A DNA stretch of 64,000 bases from Caulobacterales bacterium. GTDB lineage: Bacteria; Pseudomonadota; Alphaproteobacteria; Caulobacterales; Aquidulcibacteraceae. Under the pieces are notes generated by a model. It saw nothing but the letters and a program-made list of their open reading frames with translations, searched no databases and was not told the DNA's origin. The stretch is taken from assembly GCA_017303355.1 (NCBI GenBank), contig JAFLCU010000003.1, positions 124,001-188,000 of the forward strand. The letters are read 5' to 3'. The position numbers were made by a program, and so were the translations under genes. Of this stretch, positions 51,001-59,729 are shown one piece after another (the first letter of the stretch is position 1; the number at the start of each line of letters is the position of its first letter).

Positions 51001-52968
51001 CAAGCGGTTGAAACCATCGCTTTCGGCGCGGCCCGTCCAGATCGCGGCGAAGGCTTCTTCGAATTGCTTGCCGGCGCGGTCGAGATCGATCGGCTTGCCG
51101 TCGGCGGAGCGGGTTTCGATATCGTGCACATGGATGCGCTGCGCGGGATGCAGCGGGCCCGCTTTCAGGTGCAGTTCAAAATTCACCTCCGAGTCCACGA
51201 ACAGACCCATGTTTTCGAGGATCGGCACCGTGGCCGAGAGCGCCAACACATCACCCCGCGCATAGAATTTGCAGCGCATGGTGTTTTCGGCGTCGCCTTC
51301 GAGGCGATAGGCGCGCGCGCGGATGATCTCGTCCTCGCGGGCGCCAAGGATTTGCGCCGTATCGATCAGCGCTTCGTCCACGGAATAGCGCTCACGATAG
51401 GCTGCGGTGAACGCGTCTTCAAAGCGTGAATCGATAGCCTCGCGTGCGGCGGCGGTGAACAAGTCGCTGCGCTGCAGGGCGCTGGCGAATGCGTCCTCCC
51501 AGGTGCGGGTGAGCGCGGCGACTTCCATCGCCAGCGCGTGCGCATCCGGGTCGGGACGCGACTTGTCGATGTCGGCGATGACGAACAGCACACGCGCGAG
51601 TTGGCCTTCACCCAGCTGCGGCTGGAACGATTCCACCTCGCCGCCATAATGGCGCGCGATCGCCAAGCCGACGCGCTCGCGCAGCTCGGAATTGAAGCGG
51701 TCCTTCGGAATATACGCCAACGCCGTCGCGAAGCGGTTAAAGCGGTCGCGGCGGGTGAACACGCGCGCGCGCGGGCGATCGAGCAGGTGCAGAACGCCGC
51801 GCGCGGTGTTCAGCAATTCCTCGCGCGACATCTGCCAGAGTTCTTCGCGCGGATAATATTCGATGATCTTGCGCAGCGTCTTGGCGCTGTGGCCGCCAGT
51901 GGTGAAGCCGGCTTGCGCCATCACCCATTCCGCCTTGCGGCGCAGCAGCGGGATGTTGCGCGTCGGCTCGGTGAAGCTTTCGCTGGTGAAGAGACCGACG
52001 AAACGGATTTCGCCGATCGCCTCGCCCTGCTCGTTGTAGCGCTTCACGCTGACATAATCGGCGGTGGTGCGGCGGTGCACGCGCGCGCGGATGGTGGATT
52101 TGGACACCACAAGCGGCGTCGGCTCATCGACCAGACGGCGCAATTCCGGCGTCAGCACCATCGGCTCGGCGGAGGTGCGCAGCACATAGAGATCGAGATC
52201 GCGCAGCACGCCGAGGCATGAATGCGTCATGATCTCGGGCTCGTCGGCCTTGTAGCCGCCATCGGCCAGGCGCGCGTATTTGTAGTCGCGCGTGCCCAGG
52301 AAAGTGAATTTGTCGGCCGCGAGCCAGCGCAGCAAGGCGACCGCCTCGGCGGCCTCTTCGGCGGCCGCGGCCGGATGCTTGCTCTCCAATTCATCGGCGG
52401 CGTCCAGCATACGCTGGCGCATGGATTGGAAATCCTTCACCGCCGCGCGCACGTCGCCAAGCGAGGCGCGCACGCCATCGAGCAGCGCTTTCGCGCGCTG
52501 CGGCGACAAGCGCGGCAGATGGATTTGGATCAACGAGTCGCGGCCATGGCCGTTCGCGGCAGGCGCCACCGGATGGAACATGGCGAGCGCGGTGATGCGC
52601 TGATCGGCGACCTCGCCCATCACCGAATCCACCAGGAACGGCATGTCGGGACCGGCGACCTCGAGAATGTCGCGCGCCAAGGCGCGCCCGCCCTCGCCGA
52701 TCGCGGCGCGGATGCGGACGGATTGCTGCTCAGGCGGGCGTTCGCCGCGCCAAAGCCAGAACTCGTGCGCGAGCGCCGCGAGGTCCGCGTAAGACAAATC
52801 CGCCAGTTCATCCGGCGACGCGTCGTCGTACATCCCGCGCAGGAAGATTTCGGCCGAAGCGTCGATCACCCCGCCCTTGTCGCGGAAAGCGGGCCACGGG
52901 CCCTTGGCGGCTGTAGAGATGAATTGTTCGGCGGTTTGCGGGGCTTCCGCGCGCGCAGCGGCGTCCAT
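48091..52968 (-). CDS. gdhZ: NAD-specific glutamate dehydrogenase (180-kDa class)
   Basis: 1625 residues, typical of the L_180 class (1600-1650). N-terminal region (about 1-700) of regulatory ACT/PAS-like parts; catalytic core about 720-1150 with GGLRWSDRRDDFRVE, the catalytic KAQQVKNAIIVPVGAKGGF (about 850), and GDMSGDVFGNGML; then a C-terminal helical part. It oxidatively deaminates glutamate to 2-oxoglutarate with NAD+, linking amino-acid catabolism (for example the hut product) to the TCA cycle. ATG 52966-52968. The 5' gap of 440 bp should hold its promoter. The symbol follows Caulobacter usage. Confidence 0.97.
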   Translation of the reverse strand: MDAAARAEAPQTAEQFISTAAKGPWPAFRDKGGVIDASAEIFLRGMYDDASPDELADLSYADLAALAHEFWLWRGERPPEQQSVRIRAAIGEGGRALARDILEVAGPDMPFLVDSVMGEVADQRITALAMFHPVAPAANGHGRDSLIQIHLPRLSPQRAKALLDGVRASLGDVRAAVKDFQSMRQRMLDAADELESKHPAAAAEEAAEAVALLRWLAADKFTFLGTRDYKYARLADGGYKADEPEIMTHSCLGVLRDLDLYVLRTSAEPMVLTPELRRLVDEPTPLVVSKSTIRARVHRRTTADYVSVKRYNEQGEAIGEIRFVGLFTSESFTEPTRNIPLLRRKAEWVMAQAGFTTGGHSAKTLRKIIEYYPREELWQMSREELLNTARGVLHLLDRPRARVFTRRDRFNRFATALAYIPKDRFNSELRERVGLAIARHYGGEVESFQPQLGEGQLARVLFVIADIDKSRPDPDAHALAMEVAALTRTWEDAFASALQRSDLFTAAAREAIDSRFEDAFTAAYRERYSVDEALIDTAQILGAREDEIIRARAYRLEGDAENTMRCKFYARGDVLALSATVPILENMGLFVDSEVNFELHLKAGPLHPAQRIHVHDIETRSADGKPIDLDRAGKQFEEAFAAIWTGRAESDGFNRLILSLPCSWREAALVRALARFRQQTGLDPTQAVQEQALANYPKIASLILALFKARFDPHLPETMETRRIRSGRLEFMVEAALNDVVSLDEDRALRRIAHLVKAIIRTNYYQPGADGESKPYMSFKIDSHAVVELPAPKPYREIWVASPQVEGVHLRFGPVARGGLRWSDRRDDFRVEVLDLVKAQQVKNAIIVPVGAKGGFFPKRLPARGAPGFQEAGIEAYKTFLRGLLDITDNFVGASVKAPANVIRWDDGDAYLVVAADKGTATFSDIANGISADYGHWLGDAFASGGSVGYDHKAMGITAKGAWEAVKRHFREIGKDIQEEEFTVIGVGDMSGDVFGNGMLLSRKIRLLAAFDHRDIFIDPNPGDCEKNWIERKRLFDTPRTSWQDYDKKLISKGGGVFSRSVKAIDITPEIAAITGWDKPQATPAELMNALLKSQSELLWFGGIGAYIKARAETNSEVGDKSNDAIRVDAEDLRALVVGEGANLGVTQKGRIAFARNGGRINTDAIDNSAGVDTSDHEVNIKILLGDVIRANALKAEQRDKLLESMTDEVGALVLEDNYNQTGAITLAQASAAFDLDSHERFIQRLEASGKLSRRVEGLPSTAEIAALRAAGQGLARPELAKLVAYAKIDLFDALVASDTPDDAMFREALKAYFPEALSKFEAQMQTHRLRREIIATKLADDIVNRCGPSFIDRVRDISRADAVTIARSYEAARRIFDLDAYVDRINALDNVAPAAAQTALHQRVGGAFRRATIYLARNAGFDSDTPPAILDVVALYRDSVRAQRAQIWEELSAIERERVAQREKALVDLGAPDDIARDAALLSPLTSALDVADLARQTKWAVQSAGLLHSAIGSELGLDALRDAATNMRLERHWDRLVVRRAAEDFGAIQLKLAQAAALAIGAPPKAADIAWATSAARDWLLSLGQPAQRARAAFAELNAQAPWTFAKLMLISAEFNALGGAVR

Positions 52969-53408
52969 GTGGCGTTTCCTGAGAGCGCGGCGCGGACGGC
53001 GAATCGGCGCATCCGGCGGCGCGTTGGATTTGGGCGCGAACCTACCCGCCCCGGCGTAAGGTGCAACAGTCAGACGACGCTTCTATGCCAGCGAAAGCGG
53101 GCGCGCGGCTTGCGTTCGTGCATGGCGGGCGGCGGTGGAAAATTGGCGGCGCCGCCGAGCGGGGACAAGCTGCCCGGCGGCGCCTGCAGGCCTCGCAGCA
53201 GGCTGGGTGGGGGACGCACGCGGAGGCCTGGTCCATGTGGACGGTCGGTCCGCGCGAATGAAGCCCCCCGAGAGCCCACGTGTGCGGATCGCACGTCAAT
53301 CTGACGTCCGAAGCGCGCGCCGGTGCGTGTTCAGTGCAGGTCGTAACGTCCCAAGCCCCGGCGACGTTCGTAATAAAAGCGATACATGTTCGGCGCCGAT
53401 TCGCAAGA
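52969..53408. other. 440-bp region without a supported gene
   Basis: The region between gdhZ and the AI-2E-type permease gene holds no coding frame with family similarity; small frames on both strands are unconvincing. The part 53130-53260 is very GC-rich with short complementary runs (GCCTGCAGGC, GGACGGTCGGTCC), so it could fold, but no known RNA family signature (RNase P, tmRNA, 6S, SRP) is visible. It must contain the gdhZ promoter. Confidence 0.6.
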
Positions 53409-54479
53409 TCAATTTGGTCCGTCTTCGGACTTGCGCGCGACCTCCGTATCGGGGGTCGGTTTGCCATCCGCCGAGAGCAGAATCGCGATCCATCGCGTCG
53501 ATGGAAATTGCGCCAATACTATCATCAACATGACTGTAAGCGGTGCGGCTAGAAAGGCGCCGACAATGCCCCACATCAATCCGAAAATCGCTAGCGCAAG
53601 CAAAACAACGACGGCGGAAAGATTCAATGACTCTCCCGTCATCCTCGGCTGGATGAAGTTTCCAATCACGAATTGCCAAACGCTCACGCCCGCGAAAACC
53701 GCCGCTACAGGGCCAAGCGTTGGAAATTGCACAAGCGCAACGGCAGTTGTCAGTACAACGGCCGCGATCGAACCGATCGTCGGGATATAGTTCAAAAAGA
53801 AGATCAGGAACGACCAGAACAGCGCGTTCTCAAGGCCGATGATCGAAAGCGTCACGAAGGTGAGCCCAGTGATGATCAGGCTCATCACGGTTTGGACCCA
53901 GAGATAGCGTTCCATTGAAATCCGGATGCGCGCGATCACGTCGCGCGCCGCTTCGCGCTTGCCCTTGCCGCGAAAGATCAGATCGAGCTTGTCAGACATC
54001 ACGCCGGCGGCGGGAAACAGGAACGCCAGGAAAATCAGCGTGAAAATCGTACTCGAAATGAGATTCTGGAGGCTGTCGCCGATCTCGGCGGCCAATTGCG
54101 TGGGGTTCAAATTGGCGATGAGGTCACGCACGGTGGGCGGGCGCCCGCGCAGGCCGATCGCCTCATGGAGCTGCGTCAGCACCTGGTTCAGCCGGAACTC
54201 GTAGCGGATTTGGTCGGCGATGATCGCGGCGACGTTCTCGACCACGACGAAGCCGACCAGCGCCACGATCCCCAGCACCACGACGATCGCCGCCGGCAGC
54301 GCCACCCAGCGGGGGGTGAACGGCACGCGCCGATCCAGCGTCTCGGCCAGGCCGTCGATCGCCAGCCATAGGATCAGAGCCATGGCGAATTGCGACAGCG
54401 GCTCGCGCAGGAAATAGAGCCCAGCGGCGATGATGCCGGTGGCGATTATCCACAGCGCGCCCCGTTGCGACAAATCCAT
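53409..54479 (-). CDS. AI-2E-family transporter (PerM/TqsA-like)
   Basis: 356 residues with seven to eight predicted helices. Family-typical pattern: early double helix (WIIATGIIAAGLYFLREPLS), long central amphipathic loop, then GLTFVTLSIIGLENALFWSF (20 residues), NYIPTIGS and NFIQPRMTGESLNLS, which are highly conserved in the AI-2E group. Members export or take up small molecules such as AI-2; some are Na+/H+ antiporters or peptide efflux systems. ATG 54479 has AGGAG upstream (MDLSQRGALW); ATG 54506 is an alternative. It is divergent from the HerA-like gene with 74 bp between. Confidence 0.9.
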   Translation of the reverse strand: MDLSQRGALWIIATGIIAAGLYFLREPLSQFAMALILWLAIDGLAETLDRRVPFTPRWVALPAAIVVVLGIVALVGFVVVENVAAIIADQIRYEFRLNQVLTQLHEAIGLRGRPPTVRDLIANLNPTQLAAEIGDSLQNLISSTIFTLIFLAFLFPAAGVMSDKLDLIFRGKGKREAARDVIARIRISMERYLWVQTVMSLIITGLTFVTLSIIGLENALFWSFLIFFLNYIPTIGSIAAVVLTTAVALVQFPTLGPVAAVFAGVSVWQFVIGNFIQPRMTGESLNLSAVVVLLALAIFGLMWGIVGAFLAAPLTVMLMIVLAQFPSTRWIAILLSADGKPTPDTEVARKSEDGPN

Positions 54480-54553
54480 CTGCCTCTCCTGCCCGGCTTG
54501 CGCCATAAACACCCGATGCGCCAAGCTGTTGCGCGAAGCAAGGAGGCCGAAGA

Positions 54554-56086
54554 ATGGCGGCAAGCATAGAGATTGGCGCATCCCCGGAGGGGATCCAGAG
54601 CATGGCTCTGAAGCGCGCCAACCGCCACGGCCTGATCGCCGGCGCGACCGGCACCGGCAAAACGGTGACGCTGCAGGTGCTGGCCGAAGCGTTTGCGCGC
54701 GAGGGCGTCAATGTCTTCGCCGCCGACATCAAGGGCGACCTTTCCGGCTGCGCGGCGAACGGCGATCCCGCCCCGGCTTGGGCCGTCGCCCGCGCCGCCG
54801 AAATCAATCTGCCGCTGACGCCGGAAGCCATGCCCGCCGTGTTCTGGGACGTCTATGGCGAACTCGGCCACCCCGTCCGCACCACGGTCACGGAAATGGG
54901 TCCGGTGCTGATGGGGCGCGTGCTGGAAGCGACCGACGCCCAGGCCGGCGCGCTCACCATCGCTTTCCGCATCGCCGACGATTGGATCAAGGCCGGCAAG
55001 AACGAAGGCCTGTTGCTCGATCTCAACGATCTGCGCGCGCTGCTCACATATCTTTCGGAAAACGCCGAAGAGGTCGGCAAGCAATATGGCCTGGTCACGC
55101 CGCAATCGATCGCGGCGCTGCAGCGTAAATTGTTGCAGCTGGAAATGGACGGCGCCGACCATTTCTTCGGCGAGCCCGCGTTCAAGCTCGAAGAACTCCT
55201 GCGCACGCGCCCGGATGGCAAAGGCACGATCAACGTGCTCGCCTCCGAACGCCTGGTGCAAAGCCCGCGGCTCTATTCGGCGTTTCTGCTCTGGCTGATG
55301 AGCGAGCTTTGGGAAGAGCTGCCGGAAGTCGGCGATCAGGATAAGCCGAAGCTCGTCTTCTTCTTTGACGAAGCGCACCTCCTCTTCCGCGACGCGCCGA
55401 AGGAGCTGATTAATCGTGTCGAGCAAGTCGTGCGCCTGATCCGCTCCAAGGGCGTCGGCATTTATTTCGTGACGCAATCGCCAGCCGACATTCCCGAGAT
55501 CGTGCTCTCTCAGCTAGGCAATCGCTTCCAGCATGCGCTGCGCGCCTATACGCCGAGCGACCAGAAAGCGGTGCGCGCGGCGGCGCAGAGTTTCCGCGCG
55601 AATGAAAACGTCGATGTCGCGAAAGAGATTCAGGAGCTGAATGTCGGCGAGGCCTTGGTTTCGACGCTCGATGAAAAAGGCGCGCCGACGCCGGTGGCGC
55701 GCACGAAAATCCGCCCGCCCAACTCGCATGTCGGCCCCATCCTGCTAGCGGAACGCCAAACCATGATGCGCGCCAACACTGCCGGCCGCGCTTATGAAAA
55801 GACGATCGATCGCGAGAGCGCGCACGAAATCCTCGGCCGTCGCGCGCAACAGGCGGCGGAAGCAACCGCGCGTGAAGAAGAGCGCGAGGCGCGCGAGAAG
55901 GAAGCGGCGCGTTCGTCACGCTCCAGCGGCGCCGGTACGTCACGCGCCAAATCCACGCGCAGCAGCGGTGGATCGCGCACGACGGCGGTCGAACGCCAAA
56001 CCGGCCGCGTCGCCAGCGGCGTCATGAACACGATCGTGCGCGAACTGATGCGCGGCATCCTCGGCACGCCGCGCCGGCGGCGGTAA
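54554..56086 (+). CDS. HerA-like/DUF853 ATPase (YjgR-like)
   Basis: 510 residues. Walker A GATGTGKT at 30-37, Walker B KLVFFFDEAHLLF (about 256-268), sensor region YFVTQSPADIPEIVLSQLGN (20 residues), and a C-terminal Glu/Arg/Ser-rich tail (about 440-490). Belongs to the DUF853 group of helicase HerA-like hexameric ATPases, of unclear function (possibly DNA translocation). No NurA nuclease gene is adjacent. It ends TAATG, overlapping the TonB-receptor start by one base (56086). Confidence 0.9.
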   Translation: MAASIEIGASPEGIQSMALKRANRHGLIAGATGTGKTVTLQVLAEAFAREGVNVFAADIKGDLSGCAANGDPAPAWAVARAAEINLPLTPEAMPAVFWDVYGELGHPVRTTVTEMGPVLMGRVLEATDAQAGALTIAFRIADDWIKAGKNEGLLLDLNDLRALLTYLSENAEEVGKQYGLVTPQSIAALQRKLLQLEMDGADHFFGEPAFKLEELLRTRPDGKGTINVLASERLVQSPRLYSAFLLWLMSELWEELPEVGDQDKPKLVFFFDEAHLLFRDAPKELINRVEQVVRLIRSKGVGIYFVTQSPADIPEIVLSQLGNRFQHALRAYTPSDQKAVRAAAQSFRANENVDVAKEIQELNVGEALVSTLDEKGAPTPVARTKIRPPNSHVGPILLAERQTMMRANTAGRAYEKTIDRESAHEILGRRAQQAAEATAREEEREAREKEAARSSRSSGAGTSRAKSTRSSGGSRTTAVERQTGRVASGVMNTIVRELMRGILGTPRRRR

Positions 56087-58062
56087 TGGAAGCGCCCACG
56101 GAAGAGATCATCGTCGTCACCGCGCCGCGCTTGCCGGAAGCGGCGGGCGAGCAAGTGTATTCCGTGTTGGCGATCGATCCGCACGCGGTGGAAGACGCGG
56201 TGCGTTTGGATCGCGCGCTCGCCGTTGCGCCGGCGGCCAATCTCTTCCGTCGCAATGATAGCGGCGCGGCGAACCCCACGGTCCAAGGCCTTTCGCTGCG
56301 CGCGATCGGCCCATCCGGCGCCGGGCGCACGCTCATCACGCTCGATGGCGTGCCGCAGCACGATCCGTTTGGCGGCTGGGTGATCTGGGGCGGCTTGGCG
56401 CCGGAATTGATCGAACGCGCCAACGTCATCCGCGGCGCCGGCGCTGGGCCCTATGGCGCGGGCGCGCTGACGGGCGTCGTCGCGCTGGATGAACGCAGCG
56501 CGCAAGGCTTTTCGCTGCGCGCCGAACATGGCGCGCGCGACTATACGCGTATCGGCGGCGTCGGCGTCGCCAATGGCGATGCATTCAGTGCACTGCTCGC
56601 CGCCAGCGTCGAACACGATGACGGCTGGATTCCCACGCGCGAAGGCCAAGGCGCGGCGGATGCGCCGCTCGCACGCGACGCGATGAGCGGCGCAGTGCGG
56701 CTGCAGCGCATGCAGGGCGATGTGCTGATCTCCGCGCGGCTCTCCGCCTACAGCGAAGAACGCAGCTCCGGCCTCGTCGGCGCGAACTCAACAGCGGATG
56801 GCCTCGCCGCCAGCCTCACGCTCGTTTCCGCACCGCGCGCGGATGCGCCGGGCTGGCGCGTGCAAGCGTGGGCGCGCGAAAGCGACATGAGCAACAGCTT
56901 CGTTAGCGTGGCGCCCGACCGCGGCACGACGACACCCGCCTCCGTGCAGGATGAAACACCCGCCTTCGGTTGGGGCGCCAACGCGGCGCTGCGCTGGGGC
57001 AATGCCGAGATCGGCCTCGACGTGCGCGCCGCCGATGGCGAGACGCGCGAGCGCTTCAGCTATAGCGGCGGCACGTTCCTGCGCTCCCGCGTCGCCGGCG
57101 GCGAGACACTTAGCGCTGGCGCCTATGCCGAAAGTTGGCGCGCGCTTGGCGACACGCTTGTTTCTGGCGGTGTTCGGCTCGATTGGTGGCAGGCGAGCGA
57201 GGGCCAACGGTTGGAGCGTTTGATCGCCACCGGTGCGCCCACGCTTGATGTCGACACGGAAGATCGGGAAATCTGGGCGCCCAATGCGCGCCTCGGATTG
57301 CGTCACGACTTCGGCGCGCACTATGCGCGTGCCGCCGCCTACGCGGGCTTTCGCCCGCCGACGCTCAACGAACTCCACCGCCCTTTCCGCGTTGGCAATG
57401 ACGTCACCGAGGCGAATACAGCACTCGAACCCGAACGCCTCTACGGCCTCGACGCCGCGTTCGGCGATGATGATGGCGATGTCGCCTGGAGCGTTGGCGT
57501 GTTCGCGGTGCGCCTCGTTGATCCCATCACCAACGTCACGCTCGGCATTGGCCCCGGCACATTTCCGCCGGGCGTGTTCGTGCCAGCGGGCGGCGTTTAT
57601 CGGCAGCGCCAAAACGCCGGCCACATCGATGCATTCGGCGTCGAAGCCGATGCACGCGGCGCCTTGATCGACGCGCTCTCCTGGCGCGCCGCGCTCTCTT
57701 ACACCGACGCGGAGGTCGATGGCGACCACGACGCGCCGCAACTCACTGGCCTGCGTCCGGCGCAAGCGCCGGAATGGAGCGCCACCGCAGGTTTGGCATG
57801 GCGCCCGTGGGCGGGCGGCGAACTCAGTGTGGATGCACGTTATGAAAGCGCGCGTTTCGACGATGATCTCAACACCCGCCGCCTGGGCGAGGCGTTGACG
57901 CTCGATCTGCGCTTTGAACAGGATGTGACGACGCGCACGGGCGTGTTCGTCGCGCTCGACAATGCGCTCGATGCCGAAATCGAAACCGGCGCGACGGCCG
58001 ACGGCGTCACGCTCTATGGCGCGCCGCAGGCGATGCGGTTTGGACTAAAGATCACGGGCTGA
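56086..58062 (+). CDS. TonB-dependent receptor, no visible signal peptide
   Basis: 658 residues. N-terminal TonB box EEIIVVTAPR and the plug domain (about 30-145: RALAVAPAANLFRR, NPTVQGLSLRAIGPSGAGRT, TLDGVPQHDPFGGW) followed by an outer-membrane beta-barrel (about 150-658) with the last strand ending GAPQAMRFGLKITG. It would import siderophores, vitamins or sugars. Unusually, the frame starts directly with the TonB-box region; no signal peptide and no upstream in-frame start before the nearest stop were found, so either the gene is truncated or frameshifted at its 5' end or a start was lost. TAATG overlap with the HerA-like gene. Confidence 0.85.
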   Translation: MEAPTEEIIVVTAPRLPEAAGEQVYSVLAIDPHAVEDAVRLDRALAVAPAANLFRRNDSGAANPTVQGLSLRAIGPSGAGRTLITLDGVPQHDPFGGWVIWGGLAPELIERANVIRGAGAGPYGAGALTGVVALDERSAQGFSLRAEHGARDYTRIGGVGVANGDAFSALLAASVEHDDGWIPTREGQGAADAPLARDAMSGAVRLQRMQGDVLISARLSAYSEERSSGLVGANSTADGLAASLTLVSAPRADAPGWRVQAWARESDMSNSFVSVAPDRGTTTPASVQDETPAFGWGANAALRWGNAEIGLDVRAADGETRERFSYSGGTFLRSRVAGGETLSAGAYAESWRALGDTLVSGGVRLDWWQASEGQRLERLIATGAPTLDVDTEDREIWAPNARLGLRHDFGAHYARAAAYAGFRPPTLNELHRPFRVGNDVTEANTALEPERLYGLDAAFGDDDGDVAWSVGVFAVRLVDPITNVTLGIGPGTFPPGVFVPAGGVYRQRQNAGHIDAFGVEADARGALIDALSWRAALSYTDAEVDGDHDAPQLTGLRPAQAPEWSATAGLAWRPWAGGELSVDARYESARFDDDLNTRRLGEALTLDLRFEQDVTTRTGVFVALDNALDAEIETGATADGVTLYGAPQAMRFGLKITG

Positions 58063-58069
58063 CACGCAC

Positions 58070-58477
58070 ATGACCGATAAACACAGAGGCTCGTGCCTCT
58101 GCGGCGAGGTCCGCTTCGAGATCGAGGGCGCGTTCGAGCATTTCTTCCTGTGCCATTGCGGCCGCTGCCGCAAAGACACCGGCGCCGCGCACGCCGCCAA
58201 TTTATTCTCAACCCAGGCGCGGCTCACCTGGCTCTCTGGCGAAGAACACATCAAGACGTTTCAATTGCCGGAGACGCGTCACGCCCGCGGCTTCTGCCGC
58301 GCATGCGGCTCGGCCTTGCCAAGCCTTCAAATGGACGGCGCGCTGCTCGTCACGCCCGCCGGCAGCCTCGATGGTGAGGTCGACATCAAGCCGACCGCGC
58401 ACATCCTGTTCGCGAGCCGCGCAAACTGGGATGAACATTTAGAAGACGCGCCAAAGATCGACGGCCTGCCCGGCTAA
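58070..58477 (+). CDS. GFA/CENP-V-family zinc protein
   Basis: 135 residues with the Cys pattern of the GFA (glutathione-dependent formaldehyde-activating enzyme-like) fold: GSCLCGEVRFEIEG, CHCGRCRKDTGAAH, and GFCRACGSALP. The Cys residues bind zinc. Some members bind glutathione and formaldehyde, most are uncharacterised. ATG 58070 is 7 bp after the TonB-receptor stop. It shares a 4-nt double stop (CTAA at 58474-58477) with zapE. Confidence 0.88.
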   Translation: MTDKHRGSCLCGEVRFEIEGAFEHFFLCHCGRCRKDTGAAHAANLFSTQARLTWLSGEEHIKTFQLPETRHARGFCRACGSALPSLQMDGALLVTPAGSLDGEVDIKPTAHILFASRANWDEHLEDAPKIDGLPG

Positions 58478-59580
58478 TCGACGATTCCGCTTTTCCATTC
58501 CGCGTCGCGACGCGGTAAAGCGAGGTAGCTTTCGCTGCGCATTTCCATCAGGCGCGAGGCGGTGCGTTCGAACTCGAAACTTTGGTCGCCGGCTGGATAA
58601 AGCGTTTGCGGTTGCGCGTCAGCAGAGGCGACGAGCTTCACTTTGGCCTCGTAAAGCGCGTCGATCAAAGTGCGGAACCGCGCCGCTTCCTCGCGCATTG
58701 AGGGCGAAAGCTTTGGAATGTTTTCCAGCAGCACGGTGTGAAAGCGCTCGGCGATTTCCAGATAATCGGCCGCGCCAAGCGGCCGCGCGCAGAGTTCTTC
58801 GAAGCTGAAGCGCGCCACGCCCGCCGCCTCGCGCTCCACTTTCAGCGCCCGCCCGCCGACATCGAGCGTCACCGATTGCGGCGTAGCGCCGAGAGTCAAT
58901 CGCCCCCAGGCGTGATCCATGGATTCTTCAGCCGCCGGCCCAAGCGGTGCGTAATAGACGGGCGCCGCCATCAAGCGCTCCAGCCGATAATCGCGCGGCC
59001 CCGCCACGGAAATCACGTCAAGCTTCTGCTTCAGCAACGCGATGAACGGTAGAAAGAGCTGCCGGTTGAGGCCGTTCTTGTAGAGTTCGTCCGGCGGCCG
59101 GTTCGACGTAGCGACGATCGTGACGCCGCTTTCGAACAGGCGTTCGAACAATCGGCCCAAGATCATGGCGTCGGCGATATCGGTGACTTGCACCTCGTCG
59201 AAGCACAAAAGCTGCGCGCTGTCGGAGACGCGCTTGGCGGCTTGGGCGATGAGCTGATCCTGCCCCGCGCCTGCCGCGCGCGCATCGCGCATGGCGGCGT
59301 GCTGCGCCAACATGAATTCGTGAAAGTGCACGCGCCGCTTTTTCTTCACCGGCGCCGCTTCGAAGAAGAGATCGAGCAGCAGCGACTTGCCGCGCCCGAC
59401 CGGTCCCCAGAGATAAAGCCCGCGCGGGGGCGCGCCCTTGGCGAACCATGCGTCCGGATTCCAGCGCTTCAGCGCCTCGGCCAACGCGTCCAGCCGCTCG
59501 GCGGCGCGGGCCTGATCCGGGTCGGGCGTGAGATCGCCCGCTTCCAGGCGCCGGCGGTACGCGGCAAGCGGCGATGACAT
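58474..59580 (-). CDS. zapE: Cell-division AFG1-like ATPase ZapE
   Basis: 368 residues. Walker A GPVGRGKS at 59-66 (LYLWGPVGRGKSLLLDLF), Walker B LLCFDEVQVTD, VATSNRPPDELY sensor segment. The AFG1 family; in E. coli ZapE promotes Z-ring contraction under low oxygen and high temperature. Length is typical (about 370). ATG 59578-59580. It stands on the minus strand between the GFA gene and the acyltransferase gene. From memory, in many alphaproteobacteria zapE lies close to sdh or mdh genes, and sdhB is only 4.3 kb away here. Confidence 0.92.
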   Translation of the reverse strand: MSSPLAAYRRRLEAGDLTPDPDQARAAERLDALAEALKRWNPDAWFAKGAPPRGLYLWGPVGRGKSLLLDLFFEAAPVKKKRRVHFHEFMLAQHAAMRDARAAGAGQDQLIAQAAKRVSDSAQLLCFDEVQVTDIADAMILGRLFERLFESGVTIVATSNRPPDELYKNGLNRQLFLPFIALLKQKLDVISVAGPRDYRLERLMAAPVYYAPLGPAAEESMDHAWGRLTLGATPQSVTLDVGGRALKVEREAAGVARFSFEELCARPLGAADYLEIAERFHTVLLENIPKLSPSMREEAARFRTLIDALYEAKVKLVASADAQPQTLYPAGDQSFEFERTASRLMEMRSESYLALPRRDAEWKSGIVD

Positions 59581-59729
59581 CGAGACTCAGAACTCCCAGA
59601 ACCCTGTCCTAAAAGCCGCTCCAGCCGACGCGATGCAAGTGCTGGACGGCTCTTTTCGCCGCCGCCGGGCCATGCTTCCTTGGGCCGAACACGCGCCGAC
59701 TCGGATAGCGCGCCTTGGGCGGAGCCTGG

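Noticed and set aside
53042..53408. RNase P RNA, tmRNA, 6S or SRP RNA in the gap
   Set aside because: None of the conserved core sequences I know for these RNAs are present.
53042..53533. Short reading frames of about 130-140 residues on both strands between gdhZ and the AI-2E-type gene
   Set aside because: They overlap the real gene ends, lack ribosome sites and show no recognisable composition.
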